Below are positions 14,940 to 25,800 of a stretch of 64,000 bases of DNA, piece after piece; the stretch's first letter is position 1; every line of letters begins with the position of its first letter. Both the position numbers and the translations under genes were made by a program. The DNA comes from Ricinus communis (Eukaryota > Streptophyta > Magnoliopsida > Malpighiales > Euphorbiaceae). Location of the stretch: positions 10,568,489-10,632,488 of the forward strand of contig NC_063259.1 of assembly GCF_019578655.1 (NCBI RefSeq). Reading direction: 5' to 3'. The notes under the pieces are model-generated. The model searched no databases. It was not told the origin of the DNA and saw only the letters and a program-made list of their open reading frames with translations.

Positions 14940-17900
14940 CTAAGAGGGGTATATCTTTCAAATGAGAATACAAAAAAAAAGAAGTGGTTTATTTTTTAAT
15001 ATGAGATAACAACCCCGTAAGAGGGGTATATTTTTCAATATTAGAAAACAACACCGTAAGAGGGGTATATTTGTCAATATGAGAAAACAACCCCGTAAGA
15101 GGGGTATATTCGTCCGTATGAGAAAACAACCCCGTAAGAAGGGTATATTTTTCAATATGAGAAAACAACCCCGTAAGACGGATATATTTGTTAATATCAG
15201 AAAACAACCCCGTAAGAAGGGTATATTTTTTAATATGAGGAAACAATCTCGTAAGAGGGGTATATTTGTCAATATTAGAAAACAACCCCGTAAGCGGGTA
15301 TTTCTTTAAAATGAGAAAACAACCCTAAAAAATGGTATATTTTTTAATATGAGAAAACAACCCCGTAAGAGGGGAATATTTGTAAATATGAGAAAACAAC
15401 CCCTAAGAATGGTATATTCGTCAATATGAGAAGACAACCGAATGTGGAGTATATTTATCAATATGAGAAGACAACCCCGTAAGAGGGGTATATTTGTCAT
15501 TAGCGTAAAACAACTGTGGAGTATATTTATCAATATGAGAAGACAACCCCGTAAGAGGGGTATATTTGTCATTAGCGTAAAACAACTGTGAGGAGGGTAT
15601 ATTTTCAATAATAGAAAACAACCCCTTAAATAGGGTGTATTTATCAATATTCGAAAACAACCCCACAAGAGGGGCATATCTTTGAAAATGAGAAAACAAC
15701 CCCAAGAAAGTGGTATATTTTTTAATATGAGAAAACAAACTCGCAATAGAGGTATATTTGTCAATATTAGAAAACAACCCCGTAAGAGGGGTATATTTGT
15801 CAATATCCGAAAACAACCTCGTAAGAGGGGTATATCTTCAAAATGAGAAAACAACCCCAAAAAGTGGTTTATTTTTTAATATGAGATAACAACCCCGTAA
15901 GAGGGGTATATTTGTCAATATTAGGAAACAACACCGTAAGAGGGGTATATTTGTCAATATCCGAAAATAATCCCGTAAGAGGGGTATATCTTTCAAAATG
16001 AGAAAACAACCCCAAAAAAGTGGTTTATTTTTTCATATGAGATAACAACCCCGTAAGAGGGGTATATTTGTCAATATTAGGAAACAACACCGTAAGAGGG
16101 TTATATTTGTCAATATGAGAAAACAACCCCGTAAGAGGGGTATATTTGTCAATATTAGAAAACAACCCCTAAGAGGGGTATATCTTTCAAATGAGAATAC
16201 AAAAAAAAAGAAGTGGTTTATTTTTTAATATGAGATAACAACCCCGTAAGAGGGGTATATTTTTCAATATTAGAAAACAACACCGTAAGAGGGGTATATT
16301 TGTCAATATGAGAAAACAACCCCGTAAGAGGGGTATATTCGTCCGTATGAGAAAACAACCCCGTAAGAAGGGTATATTTTTCAATATGAGAAAACAACCC
16401 CGTAAGACGGATATATTTGTTAATATCAGAAAACAACCCCGTAAGAAGGGTATATTTTTTAATATGAGGAAACAATCTCGTAAGAGGGGTATATTTGTCA
16501 ATATTAGAAAACAACCCCGTAAGCGGGGTATTTCTTTTAAAATGAGAAAACAACCCTAAAAAAGTGGTATATTTTTTAATATGAGAAAACAACCCCGTAA
16601 GAGGGGTATATTTGTTAATATGAGAAAACAACCCCTAAGAATGGTATATTCGTCAATATGAGAAGACAACCCCGTAACAGGAGTATATTTATCAATATGA
16701 GAAGACAACCCCGTAAGAGGGGTATATTTGTCATTAGCAGAAAACAACGCTGTAGGAGGGGTATATTTTTCAATAATAGAAAACAACCCCTTAAATAGGG
16801 TGTATTTATCAATATTCGAAAACAACCCCACAAGAGGGGCATATCTTTGAAAATGAGAAAACAACCCCAAGAAAGTGGTATATTTTTTAATATGAGAAAA
16901 CAAACTCGCAATAGAGGTATATTTGTCAATATTAGAAAACAACCCCGTAAGAGGGGTATATTTGTCAATATCCGAAAACAACCTCGTAAGAGGGGTATAT
17001 CTTTCAAAATGAGAAAACAACCCCAAAAAAGTGGTTTATTTTTTAATATGAGATAACAACCCCGTAAGAGGGGTATATTTGTCAATATTAGGAAACAACA
17101 CCGTAAGAGGGGTATATTTGTCAATATCCGAAAATAATCCCGTAAGAGGGGTATATCTTTCAAAATGAGAAAACAACCCCAAAAAAGTGGTTTATTTTTT
17201 CATATGAGATAACAACCCCGTAAGAGGGGTATATTTGTCAATATTAGGAAACAACACCGTAAGAGGGTTATATTTGTCAATATGAGAAAACAACCCCGTA
17301 AGAGGGGTATATTTGTCAATATTAGAAAACAACCCCTAAGAGGGGTATATCTTTCAAATGAGAATACAAAAAAAAAGAAGTGGTTTATTTTTTAATATGA
17401 GATAACAACCCCGTAAGAGGGGTATATTTTTCAATATTAGAAAACAACACCGTAAGAGGGGTATATTTGTCAATATGAGAAAACAACCCGTAAAGAGGGG
17501 TATATTCGTCAGTGTGAGAAAACAACCCCGTAAGAAGGGTATATTTTTCAATATGAGAAAACAACCCCGTAAGACGGATATATTTGTTAATATCAGAAAA
17601 CAACCCCGTAAGAAGGGTATATTTTTTAATATGAGGAAACAATCTCGTAAGAGGGGTATATTTGTCAATATTAGAAAACAACCCCGTAAGCGGGTATTTC
17701 TTTAAAATGAGAAAACAACCCTAAAAAAGTGGTATATTTTTTAATATGAGAAAACAACCCCGTAAGAGGGGTATATTTGTTAATATGAGAAAACAACCCC
17801 TAAGAATGGTATATTCGTCAATATGAGAAGACAACCCCGTAACAGGGAGTATATTTATCAATATGAGAAGACAACCCCGTAAGAGGGGTATATTTGTCAT

Positions 17901-18450
17901 TAGCAGTAAAACAATTTGTAGGAGGGTATATTTTCAATAATAGAAAACAACCCCTTAAATAGGGTGTATTTATCAATATTCGAAAACAACCCCACAAGAG
18001 GGGCATATCTTTGAAAATGAGAAAACAACCCCAAGAAAGTGGTATATTTTTAATATGAGAAAACAAACTCGCAATAGAGGTATATTTGTCAATATTAGAA
18101 AACAACCCCGTAAGAGGGGTATATTTGTCAATATCCGAAAACAACCTCGTAAGAGGGGTATATCTTTCAAAATGAGAAAACAACCCCAAAAAAGTGGTTT
18201 ATTTTTTAATATGAGATAACAACCCCGTAAGAGGGGTATATTTGTCAATATTAGGAAACAACACCGTAAGAGGGGTATATTTGTCAATATCCGAAAATAA
18301 TCCCGTAAGAGGGGTATATCTTTCAAAATGAGAAAATAACCCCAAAAAAGTGGTTTATTTTTTCATATGAGATAACAACCCCGTAAGAGGGGTATATTTG
18401 TCAATATTAGGAAACAACACCGTAAGAGGGTTATATTTGTCAATATGAGA
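14940..18450 (+). repeat. Three-copy block repeat of about 1.2 kb
   Basis: A distinctive joint with an A9 run (ATACAAAAAAAAAGAAG) occurs at about 14,971, 16,200 and 17,367, at spacings of 1,229 and 1,167 bp. Flanking monomers match one another closely. The first and third copies contain many one-base losses relative to the second. Examples are GCGGGTATTTC against GCGGGGTATTTC, and damaged monomers at 15,428-15,600 and 17,900-17,935. Confidence 0.85.
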
Positions 18451-18719
18451 AAACAACCCCGTAAGAGGGGTATATTCTTCAATATGAGAAAACAACCCCG
18501 TAAGACGGGTATATTTGTTAATATGTGAAAACAACCCGTAAGAGTGGTATATTTTTCAATATGAGAAAACAATCCCGTAAGAGGGTTATATTTGTCAATA
18601 TTAGAAAATAACCCTGTAAGCGGGATATATCTTTTAAAATGAGAAAATAACCCCAAAAAAGTGGTATATTTTTTAATATGTGAAAACAACCCCGTAAGAG
18701 GGGTATATTTGTTAATATG

Positions 18720-21700
18720 AGAAAACAATCCCGTAAGAATGGCATATTTGTTAATATGAGAAAAAAACCCCGTAAGAGGGGTATATTTGTTAATATGAGA
18801 AAACAACCCCGTAAGAGGGGTATATTTGTGAATATGAGAAAACAACCCGAAAGAGTGGTATATTTGTCAATATTAGAAAATAACCCCGTAAGAGGGGTAT
18901 ATTTATCAATATAAGAAAACAACCCCGTAAGAGGGGTATATCTTTGATAATGAGAAAACAACCCCAAGAAAGTAATATATTTTTTAATATGAGAAAACAA
19001 CCCCATAATAGGAGTATATTTGTCAATATTAGAAAACAACCCCCTAAGAAGGGTATATTTGTCAATATCCGAAAACAAACCCGTAAGAGGGCTATATCTT
19101 TCAAAATGAGAAAACAACCCAAGAACAGTGGTTTATTTTTTAATATGAGAAAAAAATCCCGTAATAGGGGTATATCTGTCAATATGAGAAAAGAACCCGT
19201 AAGAGGGGTAGCTGGTAAGTTAAAATTGGAATTGGCGCAATTCGCAGAATTAGAAGCCTTTGCGCAATTCGCTTCGGATCTTGATAAAGCTACTCAGAAT
19301 CAATTGGCAAGAGGTCAACGATTACGCGACATTTGTCATCATTAAAAAAAAACTCTGTAAGAAGGGTATATTTATCAATTTCAGAAAACAATCCCGTAAG
19401 AGGGGTATATCTTTCAAAATAAGAAAACAACCCCAAAAAATTGATATATTTTTTAATATGAGAAAACAATCAAGTAAGAGCTTTTTATTTGTCAATATTA
19501 GAAAACAACCCCGTAAGAGGGGTATATTTGTCAATACTAGAAAAGAACCCCGTAAGGGAGGTATATTTGTCAATATTAGAAAACAATCCCGTAAGCAGGG
19601 TATATCTTTTAAAATGAGAAAACAACCCAAAAAAGTGGTATATTTTTTAAAATGAGAAAACAATCTTGTAACAGGGCTATATTTGTCAATATAAGAAAAC
19701 AACCCCGTAAAAGGGGTATATTCGTCAATATGAGAAAACAACCCCGTAAGAAGGATATATTTGTCAATATGAGAACACAACCTGAAAGAGTGGTATATTT
19801 GTCATTATCAGAAAACAACGCTGTAAGAGGGGTATATTTTTCAATAATAGAAAACAACCCCTTAAGAGGGGTATATTTATCAATATTCGAAAATAACCCC
19901 ATAAGAGGGGTATATCTTTGAAAATGAAAAAACAACTATATCTTTGAAAATGAAAAAACAACCCCAAGAAAGTGGTATATTTTTTAATATGAGAAAACAA
20001 CCCCATAATAGGTTTGTATTTGTTAATATTAGCAAACAACCCCGTAAGAGGGATATATTTGTCAATATCCGAAAATAACCCTGTAAGAGGGGTATATCTT
20101 TCAAAATGAGAAAACAACTCCAAAAAATGGTATATTTTTTAATAATAGAAAACAACCCCGTAAGAAGGGTAAATATGTCAATATTTGAAAACAACCCCAT
20201 AAGAGCGGTATATCTTTCAAAATGAGATAACTACCCCAAAAAAGTGGAATATTTTTTAAAATGAGAAAACAATCCCGTAAGAATGGCATATTTGTTAATA
20301 TGAGAAAACAACCCCGTAAGAGGGGTATATTTGTTAATATGAGAAAACAACCCCGTAAGAGGGGTATATTTGTGAATATGAGAAAACAACCCGAAAGAGT
20401 GGTATATTTGTCAATATTAGAAAACAACCCCGTAAGAAAACAACCCCAAGAAAGTAATATATTTTTTAATATGAGAAAACAACCCCATAATAGGAGTATA
20501 TTTGTCAATATTAGAAAACAACCCCCTAAGAAGGGTATATTTGTCAATATCCGAAAAAAAACCCGTAAGAGGGCTATATCTTTCAAAATGAGAAAACAAC
20601 CCAAGAACAGTGGTTTATTTTTTAATATGAGAAAAAAATCCCGTAATAGGGGTATATCTGTCAATATGAGAAAAGAACCCGTAAGAGGGGTACATTTGTC
20701 ATCATTAAAAAAAAACTCTGTAAGAAGGGTATATTTATCAATTTCAGAAAACAATCCCGTAAGAGGGGTATATCTTTCAAAATAAGAAAACAACCCCAAA
20801 AAATTGATATATTTTTTAATATGAGAAAACAATCAAGTAAGAGCTTTTTATTTGTCAATATTAGAAAACAACCCCGTAAGAGGGGTATATTTGTCAATAC
20901 TAGAAAAGAACCCCGTAAGGGAGGTATATTTGTCAATATTAGAAAACAATCCCGTAAGGTGGTATATCTTTTAAAATGAGAAAACAACCCAAAAAAGTGG
21001 TATATTTTTTAAAATGAGAAAACAATCTTGTAACAGGGCTATATTTGTCAATATAAGAAAACAACCCCGTAAAAGGGGTATATTTGTCAATATGAGAAAA
21101 CAACCCCGTAAGAAGGATATATTTGTCAATATGAGAACACAACCTGAAAGAGTGGTATATTTGTCATTATCAGAAAACAACGCTGTAAGAGGGGTATATT
21201 TTTCAATAATAGAAAACAACCCCTTAAGAGGGGTATATTTATCAATATTCGAAAATAACCCCATAAGAGGGGTATATCTTTGAAAATGAAAAAACAACTA
21301 TATCTTTGAAAATGAAAAAACAACCCTAAGAAAGTGGTATATTTTTTAATATGAGAAAACAACCCCATAATAGGGTTGTATTTGTCAATATTAGCAAACA
21401 ACCCCGTAAGAGGGATATATTTGTCAATATCCGAAAACAACCCTGTAAGAGGGGTATATCTTTCAAAATGAGAAAACAACTCCAAAAAATGGTATATTTT
21501 TTAATAATAGAAAACAACCCCGTAAGAAGGGTAAATATGTCAATATTTGAAAACAACCCCATAAGAGCGGTATATCTTTCAAAATGAGATAACTACCCCA
21601 AAAAAGTGGTATATTTTTTAAAATGAGAAAACAATCCCGTAACAGGGCTATATTTGTCAATATAAGAAAACAACCCCGTAAGGGAGGTATATTTATCAAT

Positions 21701-21900
21701 ATTAGAAAACAACCCCGTAAGAGGGGTATATTTGTCAATATGAGAAAACAACCCGTAAGAGGGGTATATTTGTCATTATCAGAAAAGGACCCCGTAAGAG
21801 GGGTATATTTGTCAATATTAGAAAATAACCCCGTAAGAGGGGTATATATTTCAAAATGAGAAAATAACCCCAAAAAAGTGATATATTTTTTAATATGAGA
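18720..21900 (+). repeat. Two-copy block repeat, offset 1,482 bp
   Basis: The segment 18,958-19,921 recurs at 20,440-21,283. The offset before the organellar insert is 1,482 bp, exactly 38 monomers. After the insert it is 1,363 bp and then 1,362 bp. The stretches 19,652-19,921 and 21,014-21,283 are nearly identical. The second copy provides the empty site for the atpA insertion. A local deletion of about two monomers lies at 20,430 in the second copy. Confidence 0.85.
19211..19329 (+). pseudogene. atpA: Chloroplast atpA fragment inserted in satellite (NUPT)
   Basis: The 119 bp read in frame as an internal piece of the chloroplast ATP synthase CF1 alpha subunit. The reading begins [17 protein letters not shown] and ends [10 protein letters not shown], 40 residues from the C-terminal region of the roughly 505-residue protein. 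The plastid version is recognised, not the mitochondrial one, because the mitochondrial atp1 product differs strongly here. The fragment has no start, stop or neighbouring plastid genes. Satellite resumes on both sides. Left and right breakpoints are inferred by comparing GAGGGGTA|CATTTGTC in the duplicate near 20,690, which lacks the insert. The GTA codon for the preceding valine coincides with the satellite GTA, a 3-bp microhomology. This fits capture of plastid DNA during break repair. It is non-functional as a gene. The identification is from memory of the family, but the match is long and specific. Confidence 0.95.
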
Positions 21901-22556
21901 AAACAACCCCGTAAGAGGGGTATATTTGTCAATATTAGGAAACAACACCGTAAGATTGTTATATTTATCAATATTAGACAACAACCCCGCAAGAAGGGAA
22001 TATTTGTCAATATGTGAAAATAACCGTGTAAGAGGGGTATATTCGTCAATATGAGAGAACAACCCCATAAGAATGGTATATTTATTAATATGAGAAAACA
22101 AACTCGTAAGAGGGGTATATTTGTCAATATGAGAAAACAACCCATAAGAGGGATATATTTGTCATTATTAGAAAACAACCCCGTAAGAGGGGTGTATTTG
22201 TGAATATTAGAAAACAACCCCGTAAGAGGGGTATATCTTTCAAAATGAGAAAACAACCCCAAAAAAGTGGTATATTTATTAATATGAGAAAACAACCCCG
22301 TAATGGGGGTATATTTATCAATATAAGAAAAAAACCCCGTAAGAGGGGTATATTTGTCAATATTAGAAAATAACCCCGTAACAGGGGTATATTTGTCAAT
22401 ATTTGAAAACAACCCCGTGAGAGGGGTATATCTTCCAAAATTAGAAAATAACCCCAAAAAAGTGGTATATTTTTTAATATGAGAAAACAACCCCGTAATA
22501 GGGGTATATTTGTCAATATTAGAAAACAACCCCGTAAGAGGGGTATATTTGTCAAT

Positions 22557-23420
22557 AAACAATAAGACTCTTGAGCAAGCTATGGATCTTATTGAGGATA
22601 TGGTAGTCACGAACTACTAGTGGTAGAATCTAAAAGAGCAAGTTTGAGTCAAAGGGAGTGGAATCCATGTAGTAGATCCTATGGTAGATGTAAATGCACA
22701 ACTAGAGGCCATGAGTAGAAAGATGGATACTTTGATTATGTTTTCATCTGGAAGGCATGACTTGTGATTGGTGCAAGGGTGGTCATAAAAGTCAAGATTG
22801 CCAAAATGGCAACACGTTCGCTAAGCCGGAGAAAGTTGATTGTGTGGAAAATGCTCCTAGGTAGCAGAACAACCCTTACAACAATACTTGTAACCTGGGT
22901 GGAGAAATCATTCGAATTTCTCTTAGGGGAATCAGAATCAACAAAGACCTCCACCCTCAGGTTTTCAGCAGCAAAATCAGTAGCAAGCTCCTCCTATAAG
23001 GAGTAATCTAGAGGAGATGATGGAAAAGTTTATATCTGCTTCCGAAATAAGGTTCCAGACTATTGAGACTGCTCTTATAAACCAGCAACTTCAAATTCAT
23101 AATTTGGAAAATCAAGTGAGGCAGATCGCAAAGCTTTTGTGTGAAAGACCTCAAGGATGTTGCCAAGCAACATAGAAGCTAACCTTAAGGAGCAGCTTAA
23201 GATTATCATATTGTGTAGTTGTAAAGAGCTAAAGACTAAGTTGAATGGAGTAGATGAAGAATCTACTACAATTGAGAAGGGTGATGATGAAAAAGGGGGT
23301 ACACAGGCTGAAGTCGAGGATAAAATAGAAATAACATCCAAGCCTACCCTTTTTGTGAAGGAATATCGACCCAGAATACCCTTTCCAGCCTGCCTTCAGA
23401 AGGATAAACTAGATGCATAG
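22557..23420 (+). pseudogene. Athila gag C-terminal remnant with zinc knuckle
   Basis: The reading starts mid-protein with NNKTLEQAMDLIEDM, typical of the region after the retrotransposon gag domain, and soon meets a stop (TAG at about 22,618). A CX2CX3HX4C zinc knuckle (CDWCKGGHKSQDC) is encoded at 22,763-22,801. Further on, a coiled segment (SASEIRFQTIETALINQQ then NLENQVRQIAKLL) and the LPSNIEANLKEQL stretch complete the usual Athila gag C-terminus. These pieces fall in different frames, so at least two frameshifts have occurred. Gag would package the element RNA in virus-like particles. Only the C-terminal half is present and no start codon belongs to it. Confidence 0.8.
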
Positions 23421-24220
23421 TTAGTAAGTTTGTTGAACTTTTTAAGCAATTGTATATTAACATACCTTTTGTGGAAGCTCTATCGCATATGCCTAAGTAC
23501 GTTAAATTCTTAAAGGAACTCATCTCTAACAAGAGAAAGCTTGAGGAAGTATTAATGGTGCAACTGTCGAAAAAGAGTTTAATGATCATTCAAAGAAGAC
23601 TACCTAATAAGCTAAAAGACACAGGGAGTTTTACTATTCCTTGCTTTATTGGTAATCTAAATGTTGATAATGCGCTTGCCAATTCGGGGGCTAGTATTAG
23701 TGTTATGCCTTATGATTTGTTCAAGAAATTAAGGCTAGGAGAACCTAAACTAACACTCATAAGCATTCAATTGGCTGGTAAATCTGTTGTATGACCTAGG
23801 AGTATCATTAAGGACTTATTGGTTAAGTTTTGAGAGCTTATTTTTCCTATGGATTTCGTAGTTATGGATATGGATGAATCTATTGATGTCTCCCTTGTTA
23901 CAGGAAGACTCTTCCTTGCTACAACTAGGGCCATCATTGATGTTCATGATGGTAAGCTCATTCTTAAGGTAAGGGAAGAGCAAGTAACATTTCAGATCCC
24001 TAATGCCTTGAAACATTCGCTTGTACTCGATGACATGGATGTTAGTAATGATAGAGTTGAGCATGAGATTGTGAATTGTATTTCAACTATTATTGCTAAA
24101 GATCCTTTGGAGTTATATTTGGTACAGGAACATGAGAAATGTGAGATGCCAAGAGCTCTGGAGCAGCTAGCCTACCTTGAGGCAGTAAGGCCAATGAGAA
24201 AGCAATCTTTGAGCCTGTAG
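23421..24220 (+). pseudogene. Athila aspartic protease remnant, catalytic Asp lost
   Basis: Readable stretches at 23,450-23,794 and 23,849-24,220 lie in the same frame, separated by stops at 23,792 and 23,831. Family landmarks are INIPFVEALSHMPKYVKFLK, GSFTIPCFIGNLNVDNALAN, SGASISVMPYDLF and DFVVMDMDE, in the order expected for the retroviral-type protease that matures Gag-Pol. The active-site triplet, normally Asp-Leu-Gly before Ala-Ser, reads Asn-Ser-Gly at 23,681-23,689, so the catalytic aspartate is gone. The downstream flap and hydrophobic strand (RLFLATTRAIIDVHDGKL) are still recognisable. A functional product is excluded by the lost aspartate and the two nonsense codons. Confidence 0.85.
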
Positions 24221-25424
24221 AGATGCCTAAGGAGAAAAGGATGAAGCCTTCCATTGAAGGTCCGCCTTCTTTGGAACTCAAATAGCTTCTGGAACACTTA
24301 GAGTACCCCTTTTTGATAGAAGGATCCAAGTTACCAGTAATAATCAGTTTTGACATTACTGCATGATTAGAAGGCTAAGTGATTAGAAGTCTTGAGAAGG
24401 AGTTAGAGGCAATAACTTGGAAGATTGCAGATATAAAAAGAATCAACCCTTCTTTTTGCACAAATAATATTCTCATTGAAGAAGAGTTCAAAACAGTGGT
24501 GCAACCTTAAAGGCGTCTCAATCCTAACATGAAGAAAGTAGTAAATAAGGAGGTGATTAAACTTCTTGATGCCGAGATTATCTATCCCGTTTCAGATAGT
24601 TTTTGGGTAAGGCCAGTACAAGTAGTGCCAAAGAAGGGAGGCATGACAGTTGTGGTAAATGAAGATAATGAGCTAATCCCAACAAGAACTGTAACATGAC
24701 GGAGAATGTGCATTGACTATAAGAAGCTGAATAATGCCATGAGAAAAGATCAATTCCCTTTATTTATTGATAAAATGCTAGAGAGATTGCGAGGGCATGA
24801 GTACTACTATTTTCTGGATGGTTTATCGGGATATTTTCATATTCCAATAGCCCTTGAGGATCAAAGAAAGACCATATTCACATGCTCCTACGACACCTTT
24901 GCATATAGAAGAATGTCATTCGGATTGTGTAATGCACCAACCATATTTCAGAGGTGCATGATGGTTATCTTCGACGACTTGTTTAAAGATATTATGGAAG
25001 TTTTCATGGATGACTTTTCTGTCCATGAAAATTCATTTGTTAATGTTTGGAGAATTTAGAGAAGGTGTTGGTGAGATGTGAGGACACCAACTTGGTATTC
25101 AATTGGGAGGAATGCCATTTCATAATATAAGAAGGCATTGTACTGGGGCATAAAATCTCAAGTAAAGGAATTGAGGTGTATAGAGCCAAGATTGAGAATA
25201 TTGATAAACTACCACCTCCCTCATCTGTCAAAGCTATTAGAAGCTTTCTTGGGCATGCAGGTTGTTACCGTAGGTTCATTAAAGACTTCTCTAAAATAGC
25301 TAGACCTCTAACTAGGCTTTTGGAGAAGGATGTTGACTTTATATTTGATGAGGGATGTATGGCAGCCTTCACCTCCCTGAAAACTAAACTCGTTAATGCC
25401 CCAATTATGGTAGCGCTGGATTAG
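24221..25424 (+). pseudogene. Athila reverse transcriptase remnant
   Basis: The polymerase begins with a linker (LEHLEYPFL, SKLPVIIS), then the fingers region (NPNMKKVVNKEVIKLLDAEI, PVQVVPKKGG). Palm motifs follow in the 24,706-25,059 reading: CIDYKKLN, FLDGLSGYFHIPIA, FAYRRMSFGLCNAP, and the catalytic box as Phe-Met-Asp-Asp at 25,003-25,014. Phe in place of the usual Tyr is common in this clade, so the two metal-binding aspartates survive. Stops interrupt the fingers at about 24,508 and 24,698. The frame is lost near 25,045 and regained at 25,176 with the thumb/connection region (FLGHAGCYRRFIKDFSKIAR). The enzyme would make element cDNA. The gene is broken. Confidence 0.88.
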
Positions 25425-25800
25425 AGTCTTCCCTTTGAGCTAATGTGTGATGCGAGTGACTTTGCAGTTGGAGCTATCCTTGGTCAGTGGAGAGAAAAGC
25501 ACTTCCAACCCATTTATTATGCAAGTAGAATGATGACTGACGTGCAAGCGAACTACACCACTACTGAAAAAGAACTGCTTGCGATTATTCTTGCTTTTGA
25601 CAAATTTCAATCATACTTGATTTTGGCAAAAGTGAAAGTATACACTAACCATTCAGCTTTGAGATATTTGTTTTCTAAAATATATGCGAAACCAAGATTA
25701 ATAAGATGGGTTTTACTATTGTAGGAATTTGATTTAGAGATTCAAGATAAAAAAGGTGTAGAGAACTTGGCAACTGACCATTTATCACGCCTTGAGAACC
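25425..25800 (+). pseudogene. Athila RNase H remnant
   Basis: The reading at 25,443-25,724 carries the Ty3/gypsy RNase H pattern: [14 protein letters not shown] with the first catalytic Asp, [19 protein letters not shown] with the catalytic Glu, and [12 protein letters not shown]. The usual Thr-Asp-His motif reads Thr-Asn-His at 25,647-25,649, so one catalytic Asp is replaced. A stop (TAG at 25,723) cuts the chain before EFDLEIQDKKG, and DHLSRLENPHLEKL at 25,776-25,815 marks the junction to integrase. RNase H would degrade the RNA strand of the replication hybrid. It follows RT directly, as expected in a pol polyprotein. Confidence 0.87.

Larger units (their letters stand above)
1..22556 (+). 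repeat. 39-bp satellite array A (forward orientation)
   Basis: Near-continuous tandem array of about 580 monomers of 39 bp. Each monomer has a C4/G4 core such as CCCCGTAAGAGGGG, an AT-rich spacer such as TATATTTGTCAATATTA, and an A-rich joint GAAAACAA. Three monomer classes recur. Type a carries TTTGTCAATATTAG. Type b carries ATCTTTCAAAATGAG. Type c has the core CCCCAAAAAAGTGG followed by TTTTTTAATATGAG. Types b and c nearly always sit side by side, and the b-c pair returns every four to six monomers (about 156-234 bp), which defines a variable higher-order repeat. Single-base indels are frequent. No host gene is seen. The array ends abruptly in Athila gag sequence near 22,557. This fits a pericentromeric or other heterochromatic satellite, but chromosomal position cannot be seen from sequence. 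Confidence 0.97.

Noticed and set aside
19211..19329. A mitochondrial atp1 origin for the organellar insert
   Set aside because: The encoded [17 protein letters not shown] reading is of the plastid CF1 alpha type. The mitochondrial protein differs at most of these positions as I know the family.
1..22556. CRISPR array, suggested by regularly spaced near-identical short repeats with palindromic cores
   Set aside because: There are no unique spacers: the whole 39-bp unit repeats and variants recur. No cas-like genes are present, and the context is plant retrotransposon DNA.
22736..23006. Overlapping short ORFs on both strands at the gag zinc knuckle
   Set aside because: They are out of frame with the recognisable CX2CX3HX4C gag reading and reflect a frameshifted pseudogene, not separate genes.
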